Below are positions 33,033-42,116 of a DNA stretch of 64,000 nt, piece after piece; position 1 is the first letter of the stretch, and every line of letters starts with the position of its first letter. The stretch comes from Rhodoblastus sphagnicola (GTDB lineage: Bacteria; Pseudomonadota; Alphaproteobacteria; Rhizobiales; Beijerinckiaceae). The position numbers and the translations under genes were made by a program. The DNA lies in assembly GCF_002937075.1 (NCBI RefSeq), contig NZ_NHSJ01000123.1:1-64000 (forward strand), given 5' to 3'. The notes below the pieces were generated by a model. That model had not been told where the DNA came from. It was given only the letters and a program-made list of their open reading frames with translations, and searched no databases.

Positions 33033-34109
33033 TCAGGCGCGCGCGAAAACCCCGCGTCCGAAACGCATCTGGCGCAACACCGCCTTCAGCCGCTCGCAGG
33101 CCGGCGTCAGCGCCGCCGCCGCGCCAAGGGCGACGACCGCCGCGAGCAGGGCGCGGCGCGGGTCGTTGGCGCCAAACGGGCTTTCCGCGCAAACGAAGCA
33201 AAGAATCGGATAGTGCAGGCAATAGAGCGGAAAGGTCAGCGCGCCGGCCTTGCGGATCAGACGCTCCACCGCCGGGTTGAGCGCGGGGCCGGTCCCGAGC
33301 AGGCCGCGCAGGGCCAGAACCAAGGCGGCAAAGCCGAGCGCGACGCCGTAATCCTGCGCGAGATTGCGGTTGAAGGCGCCGCAGCCCCAGGGGAATTTCA
33401 CCCCGAAATTATCGAAAGCCCCGAACAATTCGGGCGCGAACAGGATGACCGCGAAGCCGCCGAGGGCGGCGGCGGCGAGCAGGATGGGCGTCTTGGGCGG
33501 CGCGACGCGGTAGAGCGCGAAGCCCAAAGCCCAGATCGGCGCGAGAATGGCGACGGTCGGCCCGGCGCACAGCAGCAAGGCGGGGATAGCCAGGGTTTGC
33601 GCCCGCCGCGACCCGAACAGGACCAGACCGGCCAACACATAATAGGCGGCTTCAAAGCTCAGGCTCCAGAACGGCGCGTTGCTGCCGGGGGCGATGCCGC
33701 CAAAACCGAAAATCTGGAATTCGTTGACGAAAAAAGCCGAGGAGGCGTAGCCCGCCGCGCTGACCGGCTTCCACAGCACTTTTTGCGCCGCATAGAAGTC
33801 GGGGCTGAGCCAGGCGCCCAGCGAATCCGCGAGCAGGGTCACGAGCAGGGCCGGCAGAACCACCGAATAGAGCCGCGACAGCCGCGACAGCGCGTAATCT
33901 CTGGCGTTGCCCTCGCGAGTCGCCACCACATGGGCGATGACGAAGCCCGACAGCACAAAAAATATGGTCACGGCGATGTCGCCATAGGCGCCCAGGCGCG
34001 GCGGAATCACATTTTCCGTGAAGGGCGCGGAAGACAAATGGTCGAGAAACACGCAGAGGGCGGCGAGGAAGCGCAGGGCGTCGAGGGCGAGGGAAAAATT
34101 TTTGGTCAT
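33033..34109 (-). CDS. Acyltransferase 3 family membrane protein
   Basis: 358 residues, about ten membrane helices. The N-terminal motif [16 protein letters not shown] contains Arg and the conserved catalytic His, and [11 protein letters not shown] follows. Family members acetylate or succinylate extracellular polysaccharides or lipids; the acceptor is unknown. It is divergent from argS and convergent with the Flp gene. Confidence 0.9.
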   Translation of the reverse strand: MTKNFSLALDALRFLAALCVFLDHLSSAPFTENVIPPRLGAYGDIAVTIFFVLSGFVIAHVVATREGNARDYALSRLSRLYSVVLPALLVTLLADSLGAWLSPDFYAAQKVLWKPVSAAGYASSAFFVNEFQIFGFGGIAPGSNAPFWSLSFEAAYYVLAGLVLFGSRRAQTLAIPALLLCAGPTVAILAPIWALGFALYRVAPPKTPILLAAAALGGFAVILFAPELFGAFDNFGVKFPWGCGAFNRNLAQDYGVALGFAALVLALRGLLGTGPALNPAVERLIRKAGALTFPLYCLHYPILCFVCAESPFGANDPRRALLAAVVALGAAAALTPACERLKAVLRQMRFGRGVFARA

Positions 34110-34204
34110 CTGACGCTCTGCTTCAGGCGCGCGATCATGGAAGCGCGGCCCTGTCCGAGGCTTGCGTCTTTACGGGGCGGCGGATTTGTCCTAACCGAGC
34201 AATC

Positions 34205-35983
34205 ATGAACATTTTCGCTGACTTTCACGCCCGAATCGCCGATCTGCTCAAGACCATGGGTGAACAGGGGCGCCTGCCGCAGGCCCTTGATCCCGCGCGC
34301 TTCGTGGTCGAACCGCCGCGCGACGCCAGCATGGGCGATCTCGCCTGCAACGCCGCCATGGTGTTCGCCAAGGATGCGAAGGCGTTCTTCCACAATCCGC
34401 GCCAGCTCGCGACCGAACTCGCCGCCGCTCTGGTCGATTGCGACGATGTGGACCAGGCCGAGGTCGCCGGTCCCGGCTTTCTCAACATCCGGCTCAAGCC
34501 GGCCGTTTACGGCAAGGTTCTGGGCGCCGTGCTGGCGCAAGGGGCGGAGTTCGGCCGCGGCGCCGCCGGCCGCGCCAAGGCGCGTAGGGTCAATGTCGAA
34601 TATGTCTCCGCCAATCCCACCGGCCCGATGCATGTCGGCCACGGTCGCGGCGCCGTGTTCGGCGACGCCCTGGCCAGCCTGATCGATTTCGCCGGCTCGA
34701 AGGTGACGCGCGAATATTACATCAACGACGCCGGCGCGCAGGTGGACGTTCTGGCGCGCTCGGCTTTTTTGCGCTACCGCGAGGCGCTGGGCGAGACGGT
34801 GACGATTCCCGAGGGCCTCTATCCCGGCGATTATCTGAAGCCGGTCGGCGTCGCGCTGGCGGACAAGCATGGCGAGAGCCTCAAGGACAAGCCCGAGGCG
34901 GACTGGTTGCCGCAGGTGCGCGACGCCGCCATCGACGCCATGATGGCGCTGATCCGCGACGACCTCGCCGCGCTCAACATCACCCATGAGGTGTTCTTCT
35001 CCGAACGCAGCCTGCACGTGAAGAAAAACGGCGTCTCCGATGTTGAGGCGGCGCTTGAGGAACTACGTTCCAAGGGCTTGATCTACGAAGGAAGATTACC
35101 TCCGCCAAAGGGTCAGCTTCCCGACGATTGGGAGGACCGCGAGCAGACCCTGTTCCGCTCGACGCAGTTCGGCGACGACGTCGATCGCGCGCTGAAAAAA
35201 TCCGACGGGGCCTTCACCTATTTCGCCTCGGACATTGCCTATCATCGCAAGAAGATAGAGGCGGGATACGATGTGCTGGTGGACGTCTGGGGCGCCGACC
35301 ACGGCGGCTATGTCAAGCGCATGAGCGCGGCGGTCGAGGCCCTGTCCGGGGGAACCTGCGCGCTCGACGTCAAACTGTGCCAGATGGTCAAGCTGATGCG
35401 CGACGGCGAGCCGGTGAAAATGTCCAAGCGCTCGGGCGACTTCGTCACGCTGCGCGAGGTGGTGGACGAGGTCGGCGTGGACGCGGTGCGCTTCATCATG
35501 CTGATGCGCAAGAACGACGCGCCGCTCGACTTCGATCTCGCCAAAGTGATCGAACAGAGCAAGGACAATCCGGTCTTTTACGTGCAATATGCCCATGCCC
35601 GCGCCCATTCGGTGCTGCGGCAGGCGCTGGCGACTTTCCCGGCGATCGACCTGTCGCCGGCGGCGCTGGCGCGGGCGGACCTAGCCTTGCTGGACGACGA
35701 GGGCGAGCAAGCTTTGATCAAACATCTGGCGCAATATCCACGTGTCATCGAGGCGGCCGCCAGCGCCCACGAACCGCATCGACTGGCGTTTTACCTGCAC
35801 GACCTCGCGTCATTGTTCCATTCTCATTGGAACCGTGGCAAGGATCAGCCTCAATTACGCTTTGTTAATCAAGATAGTGGAGAGTTGAGCTGCGCCAGGC
35901 TGGCTCTTGTGACAGGGTTAATGATCGTCCTGGCCTCTGGTCTATCTGTTCTGGGTGTGAACGCGCCGGACGAGATGCGCTGA
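34205..35983 (+). CDS. argS: Arginyl-tRNA synthetase
   Basis: Class I aminoacyl-tRNA synthetase charging tRNA-Arg, 592 residues. The N-terminal Arg-tRNA additional domain (1-100) is followed by [14 protein letters not shown] (HIGH motif), KMSKRSGDF (KMSKS motif) and a C-terminal DALR anticodon-binding domain with [20 protein letters not shown]. The run argS-SPOR-nagZ-scpA-scpB is the standard Rhizobiales order. Confidence 0.98.
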   Translation: MNIFADFHARIADLLKTMGEQGRLPQALDPARFVVEPPRDASMGDLACNAAMVFAKDAKAFFHNPRQLATELAAALVDCDDVDQAEVAGPGFLNIRLKPAVYGKVLGAVLAQGAEFGRGAAGRAKARRVNVEYVSANPTGPMHVGHGRGAVFGDALASLIDFAGSKVTREYYINDAGAQVDVLARSAFLRYREALGETVTIPEGLYPGDYLKPVGVALADKHGESLKDKPEADWLPQVRDAAIDAMMALIRDDLAALNITHEVFFSERSLHVKKNGVSDVEAALEELRSKGLIYEGRLPPPKGQLPDDWEDREQTLFRSTQFGDDVDRALKKSDGAFTYFASDIAYHRKKIEAGYDVLVDVWGADHGGYVKRMSAAVEALSGGTCALDVKLCQMVKLMRDGEPVKMSKRSGDFVTLREVVDEVGVDAVRFIMLMRKNDAPLDFDLAKVIEQSKDNPVFYVQYAHARAHSVLRQALATFPAIDLSPAALARADLALLDDEGEQALIKHLAQYPRVIEAAASAHEPHRLAFYLHDLASLFHSHWNRGKDQPQLRFVNQDSGELSCARLALVTGLMIVLASGLSVLGVNAPDEMR

Positions 35984-36034
35984 CGTAAAGCGTCGCCTCT
36001 CCTCCCGCCTTCTACCTTTTTGCGAGGGTTGGTC

Positions 36035-37324
36035 ATGGGTGAGTCCGCCGCCAAATATCGTCCCGAACTCGATCTCGACGAGTTCGAACGCCGTCTGCGC
36101 GCCGCCGCGCCGATGCCCCAGTCGCGCCAGCCTGCGGCGAGCGCGCCCGATCCCCTCGCCGAACTGGCCCGCCTCGTCGGCGGCGCCGGCGAGGGCCGCC
36201 AGGATCCGTTCGAGGCTCTGTTTCGCGCCCAGAAGGCCGTGTCCGAAGGGGCGCCGCCGGTGCAGGCGCCGCACGAGCCTTATTTCGGACAGGCCGAACC
36301 GGCGCGGCGCGCGGACCATTTCGCCGCCGAATCCGACCCGCATTGGGTCGAGGAGCCGCCTCGCGTCGATGCGCCCTGGGCGTCGCAGGCGCCGGAATTC
36401 GCGCCCGACACCCATGCCTTCGCGCAACAGGCGCCGCGTCCGGGCATCGGCCGCCGCAAGGTGATGTACGCCATGGCGGCGGTGCTGGTCGGCGGCGTCG
36501 CGCTGTTCGCGGGCGGGCTGGCGCTCAAGAAGGGCTCGTCCTCCGGCGAGGTCGTCACGATCCAGGCCGACAGCGATCCCGCCAAGGTCAAGCCGGCCGT
36601 CCAGGAAAGCGCCGCCAACGGTTCGGGCCAAGCCCTGTTCGACCGCAAGGACGACAATGCGCCGGCCAAGGTGGTGAGCAAGAGCGAGCAGGCCGCCGAC
36701 CTCACGGTCGCCGCCAAACAGGCCCAGGCCACGTCCGCCGCCGCCATCGCCACGCCCGCGCCGCCCGCGCCAGGTTCCGCCGCGCCAAGTTCTGCTACGT
36801 CCGGTTCGGCTGGGCCGCAGCAGGGGGGCGAGGCGCCGCCGATGGCGCCCAAGAAGGTCAAGACCGTCTCCATCCGCGCCGACGGCAGCCTGCTCAACGC
36901 GGCCGACGCCAAGCCGCGCAGCACCCTGCCCACGCTGGCCGCTGGCGGTCCGGGCGCCGCTCCGCCCATTCCCGTGGCGCGGCCGGCGCCGCCGCGCGCG
37001 CCCTCGACCACCGAGGCCGCCTTGCAGGCCAAGCCCAAGGCCAAGCCGGAACCCGCCGCCGCCGCGGCGCCTGCCGCTTCGGGCGACTGGGCGGTGCAAC
37101 TCGCCGGCGCCCCGACGGAAGAGGAGGCCCGCGCCGCCGCCAGCCGCTACGCCGAAAAATATGCCGCCGCGTTGCAGGGCCGTCATCCGACCTTCGTCTC
37201 GGCGCAAGTCGGCGCCAAAACCATCTATCGTGTCCGCGTCGGCCACATGAGCAAGGAAGCGGCCAACAGCATGTGCAACGCCATCAAGGGGCAGGGCGGC
37301 GCCTGCTTCACCGCCAAGAACTGA
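36035..37324 (+). CDS. SPOR-domain cell envelope protein
   Basis: 429 residues. The cytoplasmic N-terminus is followed by one membrane helix (VMYAMAAVLVGGVALFAGGL, near residues 145-165), a long Ala/Pro-rich periplasmic linker, and a C-terminal SPOR domain from about residue 350 (GDWAVQLAGAPTEEEA, then YRVRVGHMS). SPOR domains bind denuded peptidoglycan at the division septum. GAGGG before ATG 36035 sets the start; TTG 36020 is an alternative. The nagZ gene follows in 14 bp. Confidence 0.9.
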   Translation: MGESAAKYRPELDLDEFERRLRAAAPMPQSRQPAASAPDPLAELARLVGGAGEGRQDPFEALFRAQKAVSEGAPPVQAPHEPYFGQAEPARRADHFAAESDPHWVEEPPRVDAPWASQAPEFAPDTHAFAQQAPRPGIGRRKVMYAMAAVLVGGVALFAGGLALKKGSSSGEVVTIQADSDPAKVKPAVQESAANGSGQALFDRKDDNAPAKVVSKSEQAADLTVAAKQAQATSAAAIATPAPPAPGSAAPSSATSGSAGPQQGGEAPPMAPKKVKTVSIRADGSLLNAADAKPRSTLPTLAAGGPGAAPPIPVARPAPPRAPSTTEAALQAKPKAKPEPAAAAAPAASGDWAVQLAGAPTEEEARAAASRYAEKYAAALQGRHPTFVSAQVGAKTIYRVRVGHMSKEAANSMCNAIKGQGGACFTAKN

Positions 37325-37338
37325 GGTTGCGGAAACTG

Positions 37339-38343
37339 ATGTTCAAGGCCTTCATCGCCGGCTGCGCCGGTCTGGCCCTCTCCGGGGAGGAGAGGGCTTT
37401 TTTCGCGGAAGCGCGGCCTTGGGGGCTGATCCTGTTTCGCCGCAATGTCGAAAGCCCGGCGCAGGTCGCGGCCCTGACGGCGGATTTCCGCTCCATCGTG
37501 GGCGCGGAGGCGGCGGTTCTGGTCGATCAGGAGGGCGGGCGCGTGCAGCGGTTGCGGGAGCCGCATTGGCCTGTTTATCCCGCCGCCGCGCGGTTCGGCC
37601 TTGCGCCCGACGGCGAGGCGCTGGCCGAACTGTCCGCCCGGCTGATGGCGGCGGATCTGCTGGCGCTCGGCATCGACGTCGATTGCCTGCCGGTGCTCGA
37701 CACGCCGATTGAAGGCGCGCACGACGTGATCGGCGACCGCGCCTATGCCCGCGATCCCCACGATGTCGCCCGCCTCGGCGCGGCGGCCGCGCGCGGTTTG
37801 ATGCGCGGCGGGGTGATGCCGGTGATGAAGCACATTCCCGGTCACGGCCGCGCTTTTTCCGATTCCCATCTGGAATTGCCGGTCGTCTCGGCCGACAGCG
37901 CCGAGTTGGAGCGCGATTTCGCGCCGTTCACGGCCAATGCCGGCCTGCCGGCGGCCATGACCGCCCATGTGGTCTATCAGGCGCTCGATCCCGACGCGCC
38001 TGCGACGCAGTCGCGCAAGGTCATCCAGCATGTCGTGCGCGAAAAAATCGTTTTCGATGGGCTGTTGATGAGCGACGACCTGTCGATGAAGGCGCTGACG
38101 GGCGATTTCCGTGAGCGGACAAAGAGATGCTTTGAAGCGGGCCTCGATCTGGCGCTGCATTGCAACGGCGATCTCGCCGAGGCGCGGGCGGTGGCCGAGG
38201 CGGCGCCGGAGCTTGCCGGCAAGGCGCTGGCGCGGGTTTTGGAGGCGCGGGCGCTCGTTGCGCGCGAGCGGGTGCGCGGTTTGCAGCATTTTGATGCGGC
38301 CGAGGCCCGGCGAAAACTCGCCGCGCTGGCGCTCATTACATAG
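37339..38343 (+). CDS. nagZ: Beta-N-acetylhexosaminidase
   Basis: GH3 enzyme removing N-acetylglucosamine from anhydromuropeptides in peptidoglycan recycling, cytosolic. 334 residues. The active-site loop KHIPGHGRAFSDSH carries the catalytic His, and LMSDDLSMKAL carries the Asp nucleophile. The start ATG at 37339 fits the family N-terminus (MFKAFIAGCAG). It is probably co-transcribed with the SPOR gene. Confidence 0.95.
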   Translation: MFKAFIAGCAGLALSGEERAFFAEARPWGLILFRRNVESPAQVAALTADFRSIVGAEAAVLVDQEGGRVQRLREPHWPVYPAAARFGLAPDGEALAELSARLMAADLLALGIDVDCLPVLDTPIEGAHDVIGDRAYARDPHDVARLGAAAARGLMRGGVMPVMKHIPGHGRAFSDSHLELPVVSADSAELERDFAPFTANAGLPAAMTAHVVYQALDPDAPATQSRKVIQHVVREKIVFDGLLMSDDLSMKALTGDFRERTKRCFEAGLDLALHCNGDLAEARAVAEAAPELAGKALARVLEARALVARERVRGLQHFDAAEARRKLAALALIT

Positions 38344-38364
38344 AGCGTCCGTCACACCCCACCT

Positions 38365-38477
38365 CCGTCATGCCCGGGCTTGTCCCGGGCATCCACGCCG
38401 TGCCGCGAGACCAAGTCTCCGGAGAGTTTTGCGCTTTATCGCCGCGTGGATGGCCGGGACAAGCCCGGCCATGACGG
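38365..38477. repeat. Rhizobial long inverted repeat, CCGGGCTTGTCCCGG type
   Basis: Arms 38365-38398 and 38444-38477 are near-perfect inverted copies; each also contains its own palindrome, CCCGGGCTTGTCCCGGG and GGCCGGGACAAGCCCGGCC. A related element is at 43920-44040. It fills most of the nagZ-scpA gap. Confidence 0.85.
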
Positions 38478-38630
38478 CCCCAAGGTTGAAGGGGTCTCGG
38501 AAATTTCGCTTTTAGCGGGGCGTTGTGTCCGCTCTCTCCTGTGGACTCTTCTTAACAAATCCTTTCCGCGCTTGCGGCTTGCGCCAGCTTCGCACACCCT
38601 TCAACTGCATGATTCGCTTCAGGGAGCGCG

Positions 38631-39440
38631 ATGGGGTTGGAGAAGGACGGGCGGCAAAATTTCGAGGACGATCGGCGGGAAGACCCGGATGAGGCTTTCC
38701 ACGTCGATCTCGACGGCTATGAAGGTCCGCTCGACCTGCTGCTCGATCTCGCCCGCCGCCAGAAAGTCGATCTCGCGCGCATTTCCGTGCTGGCGCTGGC
38801 CGATCAATATCTGCGTTTCATCGAGGCGGCCCGGAAGGTGCGGCTCGAACTCGCCGCCGATTATCTGGTGATGGCGGCCTGGCTGGCCTATTTGAAATCG
38901 CGCCTGCTGCTGCCGGCGCCGCCCAAGGCGGAAGAACCCGACGCCGCCTCATTGGCCGCCAACCTCGCCCAAAGGCTGAAGCGCCTGCAAAAAATCCGCG
39001 CCGCCGCCGCGCTGCTGGGCGAGCGCCCGCAAATGGGCCGCGACCTGTTTGCGCGCGGCGCGCCGGAAGGGCTGGATGTCGTCAACGCGCCGCTTTACCA
39101 GGCCAGCCTCTACGACCTGCTCTCGGCCTACGCCCGGCAGCGGCAGAAGCAGGCCCTTTCCCATGTCTCGTTCAAGACGCGCGTCGTCTGGTCGCTGGCG
39201 GAAGCGCGCGAGGCGCTGGAGCGCATTCTCGGCATGGCGCTGGAATGGACCGTGCTCGACGATTTCCTGATTCAATGGGTGACCAGCCCGACCCAGGCCC
39301 GCACCGTGCGCGCCTCGACCTTTTCCGCGACGCTGGAGCTGGTCAAGGAGGGGCGGATCGACCTGCGTCAGGACAGGACGTTCGGGCCGCTGTGGCTGCG
39401 GCGCAAGGAGGAGCCGCCGCCCGCGCTGGCGGCCGAATGA
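38631..39440 (+). CDS. scpA: Segregation and condensation protein A
   Basis: Kleisin subunit of the SMC condensin, bridging the Smc heads, 269 residues. The N-terminal signature YEGPLDLLLDLARRQKVDLA and the C-terminal winged-helix region are present. GGGAG before the ATG fixes the start. scpB follows after a 128-bp gap that contains a repeat remnant. Confidence 0.96.
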   Translation: MGLEKDGRQNFEDDRREDPDEAFHVDLDGYEGPLDLLLDLARRQKVDLARISVLALADQYLRFIEAARKVRLELAADYLVMAAWLAYLKSRLLLPAPPKAEEPDAASLAANLAQRLKRLQKIRAAAALLGERPQMGRDLFARGAPEGLDVVNAPLYQASLYDLLSAYARQRQKQALSHVSFKTRVVWSLAEAREALERILGMALEWTVLDDFLIQWVTSPTQARTVRASTFSATLELVKEGRIDLRQDRTFGPLWLRRKEEPPPALAAE

Positions 39441-39469
39441 GGCGATAGAGACCATCAATGGATTAGCGC

Positions 39470-39512
39470 TCATCCCGAGGAGGGCCCGAAGGGCTGTCTC
39501 GAAGGACGAGGG
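39470..39512. repeat. Remnant of rhizobial palindrome
   Basis: CTCATCCCGAGGAGGGCCCG and GTCTCGAAGGACGAGGG match half of the element at 28163-28281, with divergence. It sits between scpA and scpB. Confidence 0.6.
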
Positions 39513-39568
39513 CGCTGGGCGCCTTTTCGGCGGCCTGTTATAGGTTACGACCGTCGAGACGACTTGAG

Positions 39569-40303
39569 ATGCCCGACCAGGACCACCTTTTCGACCTACG
39601 CGCGGCCGACGCCGCCTCGCTCCTTGCCCGGGAAACGCCGAGCGAGACGCAGCGCGCGCATATGCGGCTGTGCGAGGCGCTGGTTTTCGCGGCGGAGGAA
39701 CCGCTCGGCGAAGAGGAAATGGCCAAGCGCCTGCCAGAGGGCGCCGATGTCGCCAAGGCGCTGGCCTATCTGAAAGCCGAATATTTCGGGCGCGGCGTAA
39801 ACCTCGTCCGGGTCGGGAAGAAATGGTTTTTCCGCACCGCGCCGGACCTCGCCTGGGCGTTGCAGCGCGAGCAGGTCGAGCCGAAGAAACTGTCGCGCGC
39901 CGCCATGGAGACCCTGGCGATCATCGCCTATCACCAGCCCGCCACCCGCGCGGAAATCGAGGATATCCGCGGCGTCGCGCTGTCCAAGGGCACGATGGAC
40001 GTGCTGCTGGAGACCGGCTGGGTGCGGTTGCGCGGCCGCCGCCGCGCGCCCGGCCGTCCCGTGACCTTTGGCACGACCGACAAGTTCCTGCTGCATTTCG
40101 GCCTGGAGCAGATCGCCGACCTGCCGGGCCTCGATGACTTGAAGGCGGCCGGCCTGTTCGACGGGCGCCTGCCAAAGGGGTTCGGCGTGCCGCAACCGCG
40201 CGACGATTCCGCCCTGATGGACGACGAGGAGCCGCTCGGCGACGAACCGCTCGGCGAGGCTTTCGCCCCCGATCCGTCGGAAGGCGAAGCGGAGGAAAGT
40301 TAG
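39569..40303 (+). CDS. scpB: Segregation and condensation protein B
   Basis: Winged-helix regulator of the Smc-ScpA condensin, 244 residues. Two winged helix domains lie in residues 30-190, with the family motif AIIAYHQPATRAEIEDIRGV and GWVRLRGRRRAPGRPVTFGT. The C-terminal tail is acidic. tatA-tatB-tatC usually follow in Rhizobiales but are absent here. Confidence 0.95.
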   Translation: MPDQDHLFDLRAADAASLLARETPSETQRAHMRLCEALVFAAEEPLGEEEMAKRLPEGADVAKALAYLKAEYFGRGVNLVRVGKKWFFRTAPDLAWALQREQVEPKKLSRAAMETLAIIAYHQPATRAEIEDIRGVALSKGTMDVLLETGWVRLRGRRRAPGRPVTFGTTDKFLLHFGLEQIADLPGLDDLKAAGLFDGRLPKGFGVPQPRDDSALMDDEEPLGDEPLGEAFAPDPSEGEAEES

Positions 40304-40650
40304 CCTGTCCCTACCGGAGGCTGCCAACGGAGAGAGTCGCGAATGGGCGTCATGTCCAAGTAAGCATATAGAATTGCCTTGGGTTCTTCGCAATCTTTGC
40401 GCGCCCGTTTCGAATGAATTCCCTTTGAGCGTTCGTTGTGCTTGGTGGCCCATTGTGGGAAAAGATTCCATGCCGGTTCCTCAAGAACGTCAAATATGCG
40501 ATTCCGCCTCGGCGTAGCAGGGGGAGAGACTCGGCTTATGAAGAAGTCGGCTAAAGCCGCCCCGAGCGCGGGGTCATTTCAGAGGCCATGGCTGAGGCGG
40601 GGCCGCCGCCGAAGTCCCCAAATGAAATCGACAGCATTGGAGAAGAATTC
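40304..40650. other. Intergenic region before the radical SAM gene
   Basis: 347 bp without a credible gene. Composition drops from GC-rich toward AT-rich across it. The left boundary of the presumed insertion is probably here, but no integrase, direct repeat or tRNA end is visible. Confidence 0.5.
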
Positions 40651-41772
40651 ATGCGTAGCGGGTATTGGAAGCGAATCCTGAAGCAGAACCTGCCCCTCGT
40701 TTCTCGGCTTTATAGAGAGCGAGATGGCGCGAGATTTAAATTAAATACGACAAAGGACGAGCTGGCGACGACAATAGATGAGCTAAATGTTACAAAAAAT
40801 GAGTTAACGGCAACAAGCAACAATTTACATACTGCGCATAATGACCTGATAAACGCAAAGAATGAGCTGGCCGGTGCGCAAGTCGAAATAACGACAATAA
40901 AGAACGAGTTAAACACAACAAGAGCGCATATTGATCAGCGAATGCAATCGGAAGCTGTGCAAATGCGGAGACTAACGAAGTTAACACCACGTAATATAGG
41001 CCGGTTTCAAACGCATATCGTCGATCACTGTAACCTGAACTGCGCAGGATGCGCTCACTTTTCAAATCTTCATAGTGAAAAATTTCTTAGTGTTGAAGAA
41101 TATAGGCGCGATTATGAACGGCTCTCGCATTTGTTTCGTGGCGAGGCTGAGCTAATCGAAATTTTAGGTGGCGAGCCGTTGCTGCACAAAGAAATCAATT
41201 CATTTATGGAAATTGCCAGAGCCTGTTTTCCAAACGCGCCGGTCCACATATTGACCAACGGGCTGTTGCTATCGAAGATGGACGACGCGTTCTGGGAGTC
41301 CATGAAAAAATTCAAGATTTCTCTTCGCATGTCAAGATATCCGATCAAGGTAGATTATGATAAATTTGCTCGGATTTGTCGGGATAAAGGCATTGCTGTC
41401 CTTTTATCCGATGAGAACGTCCAGTGGATTTCCCAAAATATTGACTTGCACGTGGCGCCTAACGGACATAGTCCTGAAAGGAATCTGAATAACTTTATTA
41501 ATTGTTATGGCGCCAATTTAGATTTTACCCTCCGAAATGGGCGTATTTATACCTGTCCGCAGGCCGCTTACGCATATACATTGAAAGATTACTTTAATGC
41601 TCCGATTTCTATTTCGGACCGCAACAGCATAAATATCCATGACAACATAAGCGCCGACGAAATTATGGCGTTTTTAGCTCGCCCGATCCCGTTTTGTCAC
41701 TACTGTCGCGTGGAGGAACGCCATCCAATACCTTGGAAAGTCTCGAAAAGGGAGATCGAGGAGTGGGCGTGA
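40651..41772 (+). CDS. Radical SAM protein with N-terminal leucine-heptad coiled coil
   Basis: 373 residues. The start ATG 40651 has GGAGAAG eight bases upstream; ATG 40588 is an alternative with a poor site. Leu/Ile recur every seven residues at 31, 38, 45, 52, 59, 66, 73, 80, 87 and 94, a long coiled coil. The radical SAM cluster site is DHCNLNCAGC (Cys127, Cys131, Cys134), with GGEPLLH downstream. The C-terminal FINCYGANL, TCPQ and FCHYC suggest an auxiliary iron-sulfur site. DNA is markedly AT-rich relative to all neighbours, indicating transfer. Similar enzymes occur in surface polysaccharide loci; substrate unknown. Confidence 0.85.
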   Translation: MRSGYWKRILKQNLPLVSRLYRERDGARFKLNTTKDELATTIDELNVTKNELTATSNNLHTAHNDLINAKNELAGAQVEITTIKNELNTTRAHIDQRMQSEAVQMRRLTKLTPRNIGRFQTHIVDHCNLNCAGCAHFSNLHSEKFLSVEEYRRDYERLSHLFRGEAELIEILGGEPLLHKEINSFMEIARACFPNAPVHILTNGLLLSKMDDAFWESMKKFKISLRMSRYPIKVDYDKFARICRDKGIAVLLSDENVQWISQNIDLHVAPNGHSPERNLNNFINCYGANLDFTLRNGRIYTCPQAAYAYTLKDYFNAPISISDRNSINIHDNISADEIMAFLARPIPFCHYCRVEERHPIPWKVSKREIEEWA

Positions 41773-42116
41773 TGTGGGTTACTGGGACATGATGCGAATC
41801 GCATAATTTCGCAATCTTCTTTGTTGTCGCCCAGCTTTCTAGTTGCGGGCAAGAGGGCGTGCGTGAGAATGGATGGGATTTCCCTCAATTTTCAGGCGCT
41901 TCCGAACGCCGACGATGAAGACTCTTGTGCTCTCGCTTGCCGCGAGACTTGTCATAAGAAATCCGAATGATCCATTCGGATTTCTTATTCCGTTCGCGCG
42001 GAATTTCGCCGTCGCGATCTAGAGCATGATCCCAAAAAGTGGACACCGGTTTTTGGAAAAAATCATGCGAAAACAAAGTGTCTAGAGCACGATGCGCGCG
42101 GCGGCATGATGTTCGG
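41773..42116. other. Intergenic region after the radical SAM gene
   Basis: 344 bp without a gene. It returns gradually to GC-rich composition and contains the palindromic repeat at 42021-42068. CGAAAACAAAGTGTCTAGAGC just beyond the repeat is the tail usually attached to this repeat family. Confidence 0.55.
42021..42068. repeat. Rhizobial intergenic palindrome, AAAAGTGG/CCGGTTTT type
   Basis: Outer arms GCATGAT and ATCATGC, with core AAAAAGTGGACACCGGTTTT. It is the best-preserved of four copies in the window. Confidence 0.8.

Noticed and set aside
40436-40681. Small plus-strand open frame before the radical SAM gene
   Set aside because: Low-complexity basic composition, overlaps the radical SAM start in another frame, no family resemblance.
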